A DNA stretch of 55,563 bases from Bacillus sp. (in: firmicutes) (GTDB lineage Bacteria > Bacillota > Bacilli > Bacillales > Salisediminibacteriaceae): contig JAJOJL010000033.1 in assembly GCA_021208645.1 (NCBI GenBank), forward strand, positions 1-55,563, given 5' to 3'. Below are positions 1 to 8,712 of the stretch, one piece after another. Position numbers and translations under genes: made by a program. How positions within the stretch are numbered: position 1 is the stretch's first letter; every line of letters starts with the position of its first letter. The notes beneath the pieces were generated by a model. It had not been told where the DNA came from. It made no database searches and saw only the letters and a program-made list of their open reading frames with translations.

Positions 1-219
1 CTTTGAGAAGAGCACTCAAAGCTGACATCAAAAACATGCAACGGCTACGCACATTGCTACGTCTACTGAAACGGCGAAAAACATGCCTTTTCAGTAGACT
101 CCGAGGAGGCTGAGGCGTTGCCCGCGGCAAGGGAGTACCTGGAGTGGAAATCAACTACTTATTTATAGTTTCCTTTTATGGTGGTGGCTGTAAAGCCATG
201 GTTGTTTTGAATAAACCCT
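1..219 (-). repeat. Dispersed Bacillaceae repeat element, copy A (partial, runs off the window edge)
   Basis: Positions 147-211 are identical, in reverse complement, to 13242-13306, inside the longer element at 13234-13613. The rest (TTTCCGCGGG-like and GCCTCCTCGG-like blocks) is similar but diverged. The right end (around 205-220) resembles the inverted end of copy B with several mismatches. The element carries no plausible gene. Families of such G+C-rich, palindrome-bearing intergenic repeats are known to me from many Bacillaceae genomes; the mobile origin is inference. The remaining bases 220-383 hold an imperfect hairpin with AAGCGAAA arms near 231-256 and the leader of the next gene. Confidence 0.75.
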
Positions 220-383
220 TATAGAGAAAGAAGCGAAATGATAAGTTTCGCTTCTTTTCTCTGTGGGAAGCGATGAAAAAATGGTTGGTAATTGGAATTT
301 TGTATGGGCGAATGTTGTATTTTTGATTATAATAAAAAGAAGGTAGTCGGTATTTGTTCGTTTAAGGGGAAGGGGGTTGTTTC

Positions 384-1463
384 TTGGCAGGTCGAATGAA
401 CTTAAGCTTGTGGTCCGTAAAGATCCTTAATTTTTATTGGCTTTTGGTTGCAATTTCTATCGTTGGTCAATGTGTTGGGCTAGTTATTACATACATAAAT
501 TATCCTCAAGATGTGATAGATTTTGCAGTAGGGAAAGTAATTTATCCGTCACTCATGCAAATCGGGGTTTTACTAGTTTGTGAGTTTTTAATTAAGGTGC
601 GGAAGGTGTACAGTTCTGCATTGATTATTGTTGCTGGTACGCTGATAACGCTTATTATCATTGTGACTCATCCTAACGTTCCTGGGTTACAGGTGACATT
701 GCTTCTGCCGATGGCCATTTCCCTTATTTATTTTGATAATCGGAGACTCTTGTTTAGTTGGGTAGTAAATACACTTGGTTTAACTGGTGCCTACCTTTTG
801 TTTCCCGATATACGAAATTCCGTGTCTGAGTATGAATATTTCTCCTATATTTTTGCATTAGGTGCGGGATATGTCGTTTATTTGGCGGTAATTCAGCGGG
901 GGAATGAACTTCTCCATGTGTTGAGAAAAGCCTCAAAGAAGGAGCGGGAGCTTTCTTTAAAAACGGCGATGATGGAAAAGTTATCGAAGGAGGATCCGTT
1001 GACAGGCCTTTATAATCATAAAACATTTCAAGAGTTTTTAGGGCGTTTCGTGAATGAGAGTCAGATTTATGGTAAGCCTTTGCAACTAGCAGTGTTGGAT
1101 ATTGATAATTTCAAAAAAATAAATGATACATATGGTCATAGTGTTGGAGATGTGGTGTTGACCCGTGTTGCGGAAGCCATCATGGAGAAAATGGAGCCTG
1201 GAGATGTGGCGGCACGATACGGAGGAGAAGAGTTTGCCATTTTATTACGGAACCATAGTATGAAGGTGGCCTACAATACGATGGAGGAAATCCGAATACA
1301 TATTGAATCACTGGGGCACCGTGAGATCGATGAAAAGCATGTAACGGTTAGTATCGGTTTGAAAAATTATGAATCAAGCCTGACGAAGTTAGAGTTTTTT
1401 CAGGCGACAGATGCCCTGTTATATGAAGCGAAAAGAAATGGAAAAAATCGCACTGCAGTGTAG
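384..1463 (+). CDS. Membrane-bound GGDEF diguanylate cyclase
   Basis: A 359-residue protein with about six hydrophobic segments in the first 175 residues followed by a GGDEF domain from about residue 200. Visible motifs are DPLTGLYNH near 203-211, the DIDNFKKINDTYGH block, and the active-site signature GGEEF at 280-284, so it should make c-di-GMP from two GTP. The inhibitory I-site normally lies just upstream as RxxD; here the equivalent is EPGD, so product inhibition is probably absent. The chosen TTG start has an AAGGGGG ribosome site seven bases upstream; an ATG at 396 is an alternative. The N-terminal membrane part is a likely sensor of unknown ligand. It stands alone and is followed by a terminator. 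Confidence 0.9.
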   Translation: MAGRMNLSLWSVKILNFYWLLVAISIVGQCVGLVITYINYPQDVIDFAVGKVIYPSLMQIGVLLVCEFLIKVRKVYSSALIIVAGTLITLIIIVTHPNVPGLQVTLLLPMAISLIYFDNRRLLFSWVVNTLGLTGAYLLFPDIRNSVSEYEYFSYIFALGAGYVVYLAVIQRGNELLHVLRKASKKERELSLKTAMMEKLSKEDPLTGLYNHKTFQEFLGRFVNESQIYGKPLQLAVLDIDNFKKINDTYGHSVGDVVLTRVAEAIMEKMEPGDVAARYGGEEFAILLRNHSMKVAYNTMEEIRIHIESLGHREIDEKHVTVSIGLKNYESSLTKLEFFQATDALLYEAKRNGKNRTAV

Positions 1464-1464
1464 G

Positions 1465-1480
1465 GGTGCCTGTCACCACC
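1465..1480. repeat. REP-like 16-mer GGTGCCTGTCACCACC
   Basis: This 16-base sequence lies immediately after the GGDEF stop codon and is the exact reverse complement of 33985-34000. It belongs to a set of GTGCC-containing palindromes found at gene ends in this window (see 32098, 36440, 40026). Confidence 0.6.
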
Positions 1481-1573
1481 AGGTTTTTGTCGAACCGGGG
1501 ATGGGGCTGCTGTGTTGTGGAATGGTAGAAGGTTGGAATTTATTTGGAGTGATACATATTACTATTATGAAGA

Positions 1574-1612
1574 AAAGACCTACTGGCTCGGGGGAAGAGT
1601 TAGTAGGTCTTT
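1574..1612. terminator. Probable bidirectional rho-independent terminator
   Basis: AAAGACCTACT pairs with AGTAGGTCTTT (1602-1612). The hairpin lies between the convergent GGDEF gene and the lipoprotein gene and can serve both strands. Confidence 0.7.
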
Positions 1613-1665
1613 ATCATGTTAAAGTTAATTGGGGGATTTTCTTTAATTTCTAATTGATTCGACCA

Positions 1666-2413
1666 TTACTTAAGTGCGAATTTCGTCTCTCCAATGCCTG
1701 TGTTGGCAGTTATGGTAATAACTACGTCAGCCGTATCATAGGCTTCATTTACATAAACGTTGTTCCCTTTTGAGATGAATCCATCGAAATTAACGGCTCC
1801 GATCCCAGTTTTAGCAGTGATTTCTACACCGACGTCCTTTGGCAAAAGAATGGTGGTTTCACCAATTCCCGTCTTTATTTCTCCTTTGAAACTCGAAAGC
1901 CAGTCGCCACTTAAATCTACTTCCATACTGCCGACTCCAGCATCAACAGAAAGGGTGGTGAGATGAAGCCCCTTGAGGTCTAACTTGGATTCAGCGACGC
2001 CGGCTTTGATGGAAAGGTCTGTAGGGACGGAGTTATTTAATTCAAGATCCCATTGATTTTTCGTGTCACTTACGATAGAGTTCCACTTTCCACTATTTTT
2101 TTGCTTTAGGATAATTTCTCCCCGATTTTTCTTTAGCCGATATTCTGCCTTGGCCTCAAAGTCTTTGTTGTTGTATAGGAGCTCGCCGGTCATCCAGTCT
2201 GATGACTGGGCCCCTCCACTTACCATTAAGTTTCCTACACTAAAGTCGATGGTAACGTCTAGGCTTTCCGCATTATCCTTTTCTATCGTTACTTCCTGTG
2301 TGATATCGTTACCGATGGTGGCACTTACAGGGTTGAGGCTACTACAGCCTGCAAGAAAAACAAACATTGTGATGAGAGCCATGCAAATGAAAGTTTTTTT
2401 TATTTCGGTTCAT
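1666..2413 (-). CDS. Lipoprotein with LiaF-like/toast-rack repeat domain (frameshifted in signal peptide)
   Basis: The mature part carries a short N-terminal beta domain and then three turns of a repeated pattern (GVAESKLDL, GVGSMEVDL, GIGETTILLP, GIGAVNFDG, GIGETKFALK). This pattern is typical of DUF4097/DUF2154 cell-envelope proteins such as the C-terminal part of LiaF, which are associated with envelope stress. A lipobox LAGC follows a hydrophobic stretch. The open frame begins at 2382, but an ATG at 2413 with GGAGG nine bases upstream gives a classical signal peptide (MNRNKKTFICMALIT...) if one T of the T8 run 2394-2401 is removed. I therefore place the start at 2413 and regard the break as a homopolymer error. 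The role is inferred, not known. Confidence 0.75.
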
Positions 2414-2530
2414 GATTAATTCCTCCGTATCTCTTTTGATTATATTTTAATTTTAACGGTAAAGATTGGGAAAAATAATGTACCGCAGCAGTAATGTGAC
2501 TAGGACTTGAGATGTATTTTGGTTTAGGGT

Positions 2531-2700
2531 ATATCGTGGTGGAGGTGGGAAGTGACAGGTGGAGGGGGAAAACGAGGTGACGTGTCCGTAGCAGAGGTGG
2601 GAACGGACAGGTGGAGCGGAAAAACAAGATGACGTGTCCGTAGCGGGGCTCGGTACGGACACGTGAAGTAGAAAAACAAGTTGACCTCAGCAGCTGAGGA
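2531..2700. repeat. 52-bp tandem repeat array 1
   Basis: Units beginning TGACGTGTCCGTAGC start at 2578 and 2630, with a further TGAC junction at 2682, giving a strict 52-base period; a partial unit (GGTGGGAAGTGACAGGTGGAG) precedes them. The array lies in the 460-base gap between the divergent lipoprotein and DUF421 genes, and the same unit recurs 18 kb away (20772-20885). All small open frames over it are by-products of the repeat. The remaining gap (2700-2875) shows only low-complexity sequence and the leader of the next gene. Confidence 0.85.
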
Positions 2701-2875
2701 CCTCAAACGACAACATCCCCCAAGAAACTAACAATCCTTCACCAACCGCTCAAAAACACTCTCTCCTCTCTGACCCTAACCACTGATTTTTCCTTTTCCA
2801 AACCTTCACATTCATCTTTTGGCTAGAATGGTTAAAAATAAGGATGAAATGTAGCTGGAAAAGGGGAGTTCACTT

Positions 2876-3535
2876 GTGGAAGTGGGTACAATTATAACAA
2901 GGACCATCGTGATCTATATTGTTATTCTCCTCGTTTTCCGGATTATGGGAAAGAGGGAAATTGGTGAATTGTCAGTCGTTGACTTTGTCATCTCCATTAT
3001 GCTGGCAGAATTAGCGGTTATATCCATAGAAAATGAAACAGCCCCAATGGCTAAACAAATTATTCCAATGCTTGTACTTATGTGTGTCCAAATAACACTG
3101 GCTTTCATCTCGTTAAAAAGCGAGAAGCTACGAAAGTTCATTGATGGATCACCAAGTGTTTTGATTCGACAGGGGAAGATTGATGAACGGGAAATGCGGA
3201 AGCAACGGTATAACTTTGATGATTTAATGATGCAATTGCGACAAAAGGATGTTAAGTATGTTTCTGATGTGGAGTTTGCCATTCTAGAACCTTCTGGCGA
3301 CTTATCCGTAATAAAAAAGGAAAAGGGACCAAACGCAAAAAGGTATCCCCATTATCTACCTTTACCACTCATTTTGGATGGTAAGGTGAAAGAAGAGCAT
3401 CTAGAGAAAATAGGCAAAACTCAGCTGTGGCTCCGTCAAGAGTTAAGGAAGCATGGATATAAAAAGGTCGAGGATATTTCTTTTTGCTCTCTAGATGAAA
3501 ACGATAAACTTTATGTTGATTTGATCGATAAGTAA
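2876..3535 (+). CDS. DUF421 (YetF/YrbG-type) membrane protein
   Basis: A 219-residue protein with three hydrophobic segments in the first 75 residues, then a soluble domain with the family hallmarks GKREIGELSVVDFV, SPSVLIRQGKID and the block around YNFDDLMMQLR. DUF421 proteins of spore formers sit in the membrane and expose a YetF-type domain; their function is not settled, though some influence spore membranes. The GTG start has a GGGGAG site about 10 bases upstream. Its place next to spoVB matches B. subtilis yrbG, and a strong terminator follows. Confidence 0.88.
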   Translation: MEVGTIITRTIVIYIVILLVFRIMGKREIGELSVVDFVISIMLAELAVISIENETAPMAKQIIPMLVLMCVQITLAFISLKSEKLRKFIDGSPSVLIRQGKIDEREMRKQRYNFDDLMMQLRQKDVKYVSDVEFAILEPSGDLSVIKKEKGPNAKRYPHYLPLPLILDGKVKEEHLEKIGKTQLWLRQELRKHGYKKVEDISFCSLDENDKLYVDLIDK

Positions 3536-3566
3536 AGGGACCCCAGCATAATAGGGTCCCTGCTTA
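3536..3566 (+). terminator. Rho-independent terminator
   Basis: AGGGACCC pairs with GGGTCCCT around a ten-base loop directly after the DUF421 stop codon; a weak T-rich tail follows. Confidence 0.75.
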
Positions 3567-3625
3567 TGTTTTTAACACTTATTAGAAAGCCCAACCTGTT
3601 GTCCCTAAATCCACTATGCAAGTCC

Positions 3626-5177
3626 TTAAAACCACTTCCCAATGACCGGAAGCTTATTGACTTCTTCTCTTTTAACTAATCCCATGACACCAATCAAAAT
3701 TAAGTAGACAAGCCCTCCTATGGCAATACTGCTTAATGTTTTTACGAGAAGACTGTAATTATTAAATGCTACCTCAAACAGCCAGTTTGCCAAAAATCCA
3801 GCAGCGAGGATTGCTCCTAAAACCTTCACATACTCACGGATATTTATTGTAAAGCTGATTGCCTTTACTACAGTTGCAAAATGCAAGAAAGTCACCAGTA
3901 AGAACCCAATTGTAATGGCTAACGCCGCCCCCATTATCCCTAATTCAGGTCGAGATGCTAATACAAATATGGCCGCTATTTTTACGAAGGCACCGATGAA
4001 GCTATTGATCATGGCTGCTTTCGCCAATCCCAACGCTTGCAATGTTGCTTGTAATGGGGACTGGAAATATAAAAACAAACTAAAGGGAGCCATAATTTTT
4101 AAATAGGTAGCAACCGTTGGGGCATCGTAGACAAGCTCCATTATTGGTTCTGCAAATACATACATAATGAATACGGAACCTCCACCAGCAACAAGAGCGA
4201 GACGAAGTGCCTGTGAAAGACGATGATGGATAATTCCATAATTTCGTTGGTGTGCTGCCTCACTTATTGCTGGTACAAGAGAAACGGAAAGAGAATATGT
4301 AATAAACGTTGGTAGGAGCAACAATGGAATAACATAGCCAGATAGTTCCCCATATTGAGAGGTGGCTACTACCGTAGCCACACCGGCAATTGCTAAACTT
4401 TGAGCCACCACAATGGGTTCGAAGAAATAGGCAACAGACCCGATAAGACGGCTTCCTGTAGTTGGCAAAGCAATGGCCAGTAAATCTTCTAATGTTTTTT
4501 TTCCATCCTTTGCGTAGGCAAAAAATTGCCGGCGCACTCGAAACTTCTTTTTTTTGCTTAAACATGGCAATCATGAAGATTAACGAAGCTAATTCACCTA
4601 ATACAACAGAGATCATGGCGCCAGCTGCAGCATACTCTATTCCATACGGTAAAAATGCTGTTGTGAAAGCAGCAACAAGGGTAATTCGTACCACTTGTTC
4701 AATTACTTGAGAATAGGCTGTCGGTTTCATATTTTGTAAACCTTGAAAATAGCCCCTCAACACTGCTGATAGGGCTACGATTGGGACAATTGGAGAGATG
4801 GCAATTAACGGATAATAGGCCCGAGGATCTGTTAATAAAGTCCTGGAGATTAATGGTGCTCCTAACAGCATGATGCCAGTAAAAAGAATACTCAAAATAC
4901 CTGTAACAGACAAAGAAACGACTAAGATTCGTTTTATTTTTGTCCGGTCATTATCAGCATCAGCTTCGGCTACCAGCTTTGAAATAGCTACTGGTAAACC
5001 AAGCTGTGTTAATGTAATAATTAAAAGTAGTGTAGGCACAGCCATCATGTATAAACCGACACCTTCTGCGCCCATGATTCGAGCCACAACAATGCGGTTT
5101 ACAAACCCGAGAGCACGGGTGATTAATCCAGCTATTATTAAAATAAATGCCCCTTTCAAAAAGGATTGCTTTGTCAT
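3626..5177 (-). CDS. spoVB: Stage V sporulation protein B, MOP/MurJ-like flippase (frameshift at 4548-4555)
   Basis: The two overlapping frames join into one protein of about 516 residues, the usual SpoVB length, with 14 or so membrane segments of the polysaccharide-export MATE/MOP fold. The N-terminal half begins TKQSFLKGAFILIIAGLITR and has RIMGAEGVGLYMMAVP; the C-terminal half has AIAGVATVVATSQYGELSGY. The break is in an A8 run on the coding strand (4548-4555); seven As give FKQKKKFRVRRQFFAYAKDG and continuous reading. SpoVB is needed for spore cortex assembly and is thought to move lipid-linked precursors. The neighbourhood (DUF421, comN, secDF) is the B. subtilis arrangement. The ATG at 5177 follows GGTAGGG. 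Confidence 0.92.
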
Positions 5178-5333
5178 AAACCAGCCCTACCTTCTATAAA
5201 AAATCATGGATTTTTTCGTTAAATATGTATATGCTGAAAGGGTGGCCAAGCATGACAAGTTTCCATGATTATTAAATAAAGAGTATAATTAACATTAAAA
5301 TACTTTTATCGCATCAAAAGGAGAGAGACCACA

Positions 5334-5819
5334 TTGAAGGAAGCTTTACAAACTTTTTTTATTGAAAATTTATCATTTTTACCGGCAGAATTAATTGTAG
5401 TAATCATATCTGCTATGCCGATACTGGAACTAAGGGGGGGAATTCCAGTTGCAGCTGCCTTTGGCTTAACGTGGTACGAAGCGTTTATATATGGAATGAT
5501 AGGGAATTTACTTCCAATCCTACCGATCCTCATTTTGTTCCGTCCTATCAGTACGTTTATGATGCGCTTTCCCCTTTACAAACGTTTTTATGATTGGCTA
5601 TATAAGCGAACAATGAGAAAAAGCGATAAAGTAGAAAAGTATGGTGCACTTGGTTTAATCTTGTTTACGGCTGTACCACTTCCAACAACTGGAGCATATT
5701 CTGCTTGTCTTGCGGCTATATTGTTCTTCATTCCAACAAGGCTAGCGTTCATTGCCATAGCATTTGGAGTGTTCGTAGCCGGTGTGGGCGTTACCGCTTT
5801 TGTTTATTCAATATTTTAA
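5334..5819 (+). CDS. COG2426 small multidrug export family membrane protein
   Basis: A 161-residue protein with four to five hydrophobic segments and the family motif ELRGGIPVAAAFG near residues 33-45, plus a second half with GLILFTAVPLPTTGAY. These features match the family PF06695, named small multidrug export though the transport role is poorly proven. The TTG start lies eleven bases after AAAAGGAGAG. It is divergent from spoVB and lies between it and comN, a place where B. subtilis has no such gene. A weak TATAAT (5284-5289) upstream may be its promoter. Confidence 0.85.
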   Translation: MKEALQTFFIENLSFLPAELIVVIISAMPILELRGGIPVAAAFGLTWYEAFIYGMIGNLLPILPILILFRPISTFMMRFPLYKRFYDWLYKRTMRKSDKVEKYGALGLILFTAVPLPTTGAYSACLAAILFFIPTRLAFIAIAFGVFVAGVGVTAFVYSIF

Positions 5820-5846
5820 AGTACTGTGGAAATTGGAGGGAGAGTA

Positions 5847-6170
5847 ATGACGGAGCATGATTGGTCTGACTGGAAACGTCAGCTTGAACCTGTATTAACA
5901 AGTAAAGCGGAAGAATGGCAATTGTTAGGTTACGAGAAAGTAACAGAAGAGGATGTATGGGCTTGCTTTATGGCAAAGTTATCTAAATTAACAGTTCCAG
6001 AAACGGTTACTGCCCACTGGATTGTAGGAGAAGTATTCAGGTTGAAGGTAACTGAATATATGAATTGGCTCACGATGGAAGCATACAAAGGTCCTAATTG
6101 GTTTACAAAAGATGAAGGCCTTGAATTTTCCCTCAAAAGTATGACAGAAAAAGTAAAGCCTTCTTCCTAA
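5847..6170 (+). CDS. comN: ComN-like post-transcriptional regulator
   Basis: A 107-residue soluble protein with the conserved core KLTVPETVTAHWIVGEVFRLK followed by EYMNWLTMEAYKGPNW, typical of the YrzD/ComN family. In B. subtilis ComN is a small cytosolic protein that acts after transcription on comE mRNA and locates to poles and septa. The ATG at 5847 is preferred over an in-frame GTG at 5826 because GGAGGGAG sits just before it. The position directly upstream of secD matches B. subtilis. Confidence 0.88.
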   Translation: MTEHDWSDWKRQLEPVLTSKAEEWQLLGYEKVTEEDVWACFMAKLSKLTVPETVTAHWIVGEVFRLKVTEYMNWLTMEAYKGPNWFTKDEGLEFSLKSMTEKVKPSS

Positions 6171-6172
6171 CA

Positions 6173-6202
6173 TTGACAGTGAATTTTCAAAATCGCTATA
6201 AT
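6173..6202 (+). promoter_or_regulatory. Sigma-A promoter of secD
   Basis: TTGACA (6173-6178) and TATAAT (6197-6202) are both perfect consensus with an 18-base spacer. They lie about 120 bases upstream of the secD start. Confidence 0.85.
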
Positions 6203-6322
6203 AAAGGTTGGCTATAGAAATCATGTATACATAATACATTATGTTGTTCGCAAGAAACGAGGTCGTCTCCAGTTGGGACAGCCTTTACTTCATTGGAGTT
6301 TACGAAGGAGGCTCATAGGTTC

Positions 6323-7642
6323 ATGAAAAAAAAAGAGAGGGGTCAGAATAGGATTAATTGCAAGCTTCTTTATCATTGTAGCTGCTTTTGCTGCATTAAT
6401 TGCTTCCAATGTCCTTGACCATGCAGAGGATATTAGTCTAGGTCTAGATTTACAAGGAGGATTTGAAGTCCTTTATGAAGTTCACCCTATAGACGAAGGA
6501 CAGGAAATTACTCGTGATTTATTAAGAGATACAGTTGCATCTATCAATGCACGTATTAACGTAATCGGCGTATCGGAACCAAATGTGCGAATTGAAGGGG
6601 AAGATCGAATAAGGGTTCAGTTAGCTGGTGTTTCGGATCAGCAAACTGCCCGTGAATTATTATCCACTCAAGCGCGTTTATCGTTTCGTGATGTGGAAGA
6701 TAATGTCTTATTAGACGGCTCTGATTTAGTAGAGGGAGGAGCTAGACAAAGCTTTGATCCGAATACAAATCAGCCAATTGTAACGGTTACGGTTCGTGAT
6801 GCTAATTTGTTCGGAGAAGTAACGGCAAAAGTGCTGGAAAGGGCTCCCCAAGGAGAGAATATATTAGCTATTTGGCTCGATTGGGAAGAGGGAGATACAT
6901 ACTATGAAGAGATCACAAGGATGACTCAAAAATTGTATCGGCTCCTAGAGTAAACAGAGTTCTCCCTTATAGGGATATTATGATTGAAGGTAATTTTACC
7001 ATTGAAGAAGCACAGCAGTTGGCGGGAATTTTGAATGCAGGTGCCCTTCCTGTCGAACTCGAAGAAATTTATTCAAATTCCGTTGGGGCTTCCTTAGGTG
7101 AACGTGCCATGGAGCAGGCGATCTACGCTGGCTTTATTGGAATCGCCTTAATCTTTGCTTACATGTTATTCTATTATCGTTTTATGGGTATTGTTGCAGT
7201 TATTACTCTCAGTGTTTACATTTACATTGTTCTAGTTGTTTTCAACTGGATGAACGCTGTTTTAACGTTACCAGGAATTGCAGCCCTCATCCTTGGGGTG
7301 GGTATGGCAGTTGACGCCAATATTATTACGTATGAGCGAATAAAGGACGAGCTCCGATCTGGAAAGTCCATGATGAGTGCCTTCCGTGCAGGAAGCCGAC
7401 GCTCCTTATCAACGATTCTCGATGCGAACATTACAACAATTTTAGCTGCGTCCGTATTATTTTATTTTGGTACAAGTGCCGTCCAAGGTTTTGCTGTCAT
7501 GCTTATTGTCAGTATTCTTACAAGCTTCTTAACGGCCGTATTCGGTTCCAGACTTCTCCTCGGTTTATGGGTAAACAGCCGTATATTAGATGGAAAACCG
7601 AGAATGTTTGGCGTGAAGGAGAGTGAAATAGGTGAACTTTGA
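6323..7642 (+). CDS. secD: Protein translocase subunit SecD (two frame breaks)
   Basis: SecD helps the Sec translocon release exported proteins, using the proton motive force. Family features seen are DISLGLDLQGGFEVLYEV after the first membrane segment, the periplasmic-type P1 domain, and the block LPGIAALILGVGMAVDANI in the membrane half. Two single-base breaks are present. At A9 6326-6334, eight As give MKKKRGVRIGLIAS. Near 6916-6918 one more A gives ITKDDSKIVSAPRVN. With both repaired the protein has about 439 residues. B. subtilis has a fused SecDF; here SecD ends with its own stop, overlapping secF by 11 bases. Confidence 0.92.
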
Positions 7643-8555
7643 TCACGAAACAACCAAAATAGACTTTATCAAACATAGAAAAAAGTTTTTTGTATTTTCT
7701 GGTACACTCATCCTTCTTGGGATTATTCTCCTTTCTACGATAGGGTTAAATCTGGGGATTGATTTCAGAAGTGGTACAACCATTGATGTTTTAACGAATG
7801 AAGCCGTAACAGCAGCTGAAATTAGAGGGGAATTTGAATCCTTAGGACTTGTCCCTGATGATGTTACGTTAGCTGGTGATCAAAATGAAATCGGTAGAGC
7901 GCAATTTATTGGTGCCTTAAGTCAAGAAGAGACCCTTCGTATTCAGCGACATTTTGAGGGCGTTTATGGTAATACACCTACTGTAAGTACTGTAACTCCT
8001 CTGGTTGGTGAGGAATTAGCGCGAAATGCCATCATCTCTGTATTGATTGCGTCTGTTGGGATTATCATTTATGTAACGATTCGGTTTGAATTTTTATATG
8101 GAATATCAGCCATCGTAGCTCTATTTCACGATGCCCTGTTTATCCTGTTTCTTTTCAGCATTCTACAAATAGAGGTTAATATTCCGTTTATTGCTGCAGT
8201 ACTTACTATCGTTGGTTATTCAATCAATGACACAATCGTTACCTTTGACCGTATTCGAGAAAACTTGAAATACGAGAAACGGGTGAAGGGCTTTGACGAT
8301 GTGGCGAGAGTTGTAAATAAAAGCTTAGTACAAACTTTGGCTCGATCCATTAATACCGTGTTGACTGTTGTTTTTGCTGCTGGTGCCTTGTATATCTTTG
8401 GCGGTGAAGCATTGAGGGCATTTTCTTTTGCCCTTGTGGTCGGTCTTATTGCTGGAACTTACTCCTCTTTATTTATTGCCGCACAGCTTTGGCTTGTATT
8501 AAAATCAAAGCAACTGCAGAGAAAAAGGAACCGTCCTGTTCCAAACGAAGCTTAA
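7632..8555 (+). CDS. secF: Protein translocase subunit SecF
   Basis: A 307-residue protein with six membrane segments. It carries NLGIDFRSGTTIDV after the first segment and the SecF signature VGYSINDTIVTFDRIREN in the membrane domain. The GTG start overlaps the end of secD and has AAGGAG about ten bases upstream inside secD, so translational coupling is likely. The separate gene differs from the fused SecDF of B. subtilis. A strong terminator follows. Confidence 0.93.
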   Translation: MNFDHETTKIDFIKHRKKFFVFSGTLILLGIILLSTIGLNLGIDFRSGTTIDVLTNEAVTAAEIRGEFESLGLVPDDVTLAGDQNEIGRAQFIGALSQEETLRIQRHFEGVYGNTPTVSTVTPLVGEELARNAIISVLIASVGIIIYVTIRFEFLYGISAIVALFHDALFILFLFSILQIEVNIPFIAAVLTIVGYSINDTIVTFDRIRENLKYEKRVKGFDDVARVVNKSLVQTLARSINTVLTVVFAAGALYIFGGEALRAFSFALVVGLIAGTYSSLFIAAQLWLVLKSKQLQRKRNRPVPNEA

Positions 8556-8565
8556 TTACTCAGCA

Positions 8566-8597
8566 AGATGGTACTTTTCATAGTACCATCTTTTTTT
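8566..8597 (+). terminator. Terminator of secDF
   Basis: AGATGGTACT pairs with AGTACCATCT around a six-base loop, followed by seven Ts. Confidence 0.92.
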
Positions 8598-8712
8598 ACG
8601 CTAAAGCCATGTTAAGGAATCGTTTGAAAAAAACGTTTTTCTAGCTTATATTTCAGGTCACATTAAACAAATAATGATAGAGTGATGAATAATATGAAAC
8701 GGGTGATTAGCT

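Noticed and set aside
1411-1653. 80-codon plus-strand frame after the GGDEF gene
   Set aside because: It overlaps the GGDEF end, the REP-like 16-mer and the terminator hairpin.
2400-2706. Three overlapping minus-strand open frames of 60-75 codons
   Set aside because: They translate the 52-bp repeat (Ser/Pro/His-rich, repetitive) and have no ribosome site; they are by-products of the repeat.
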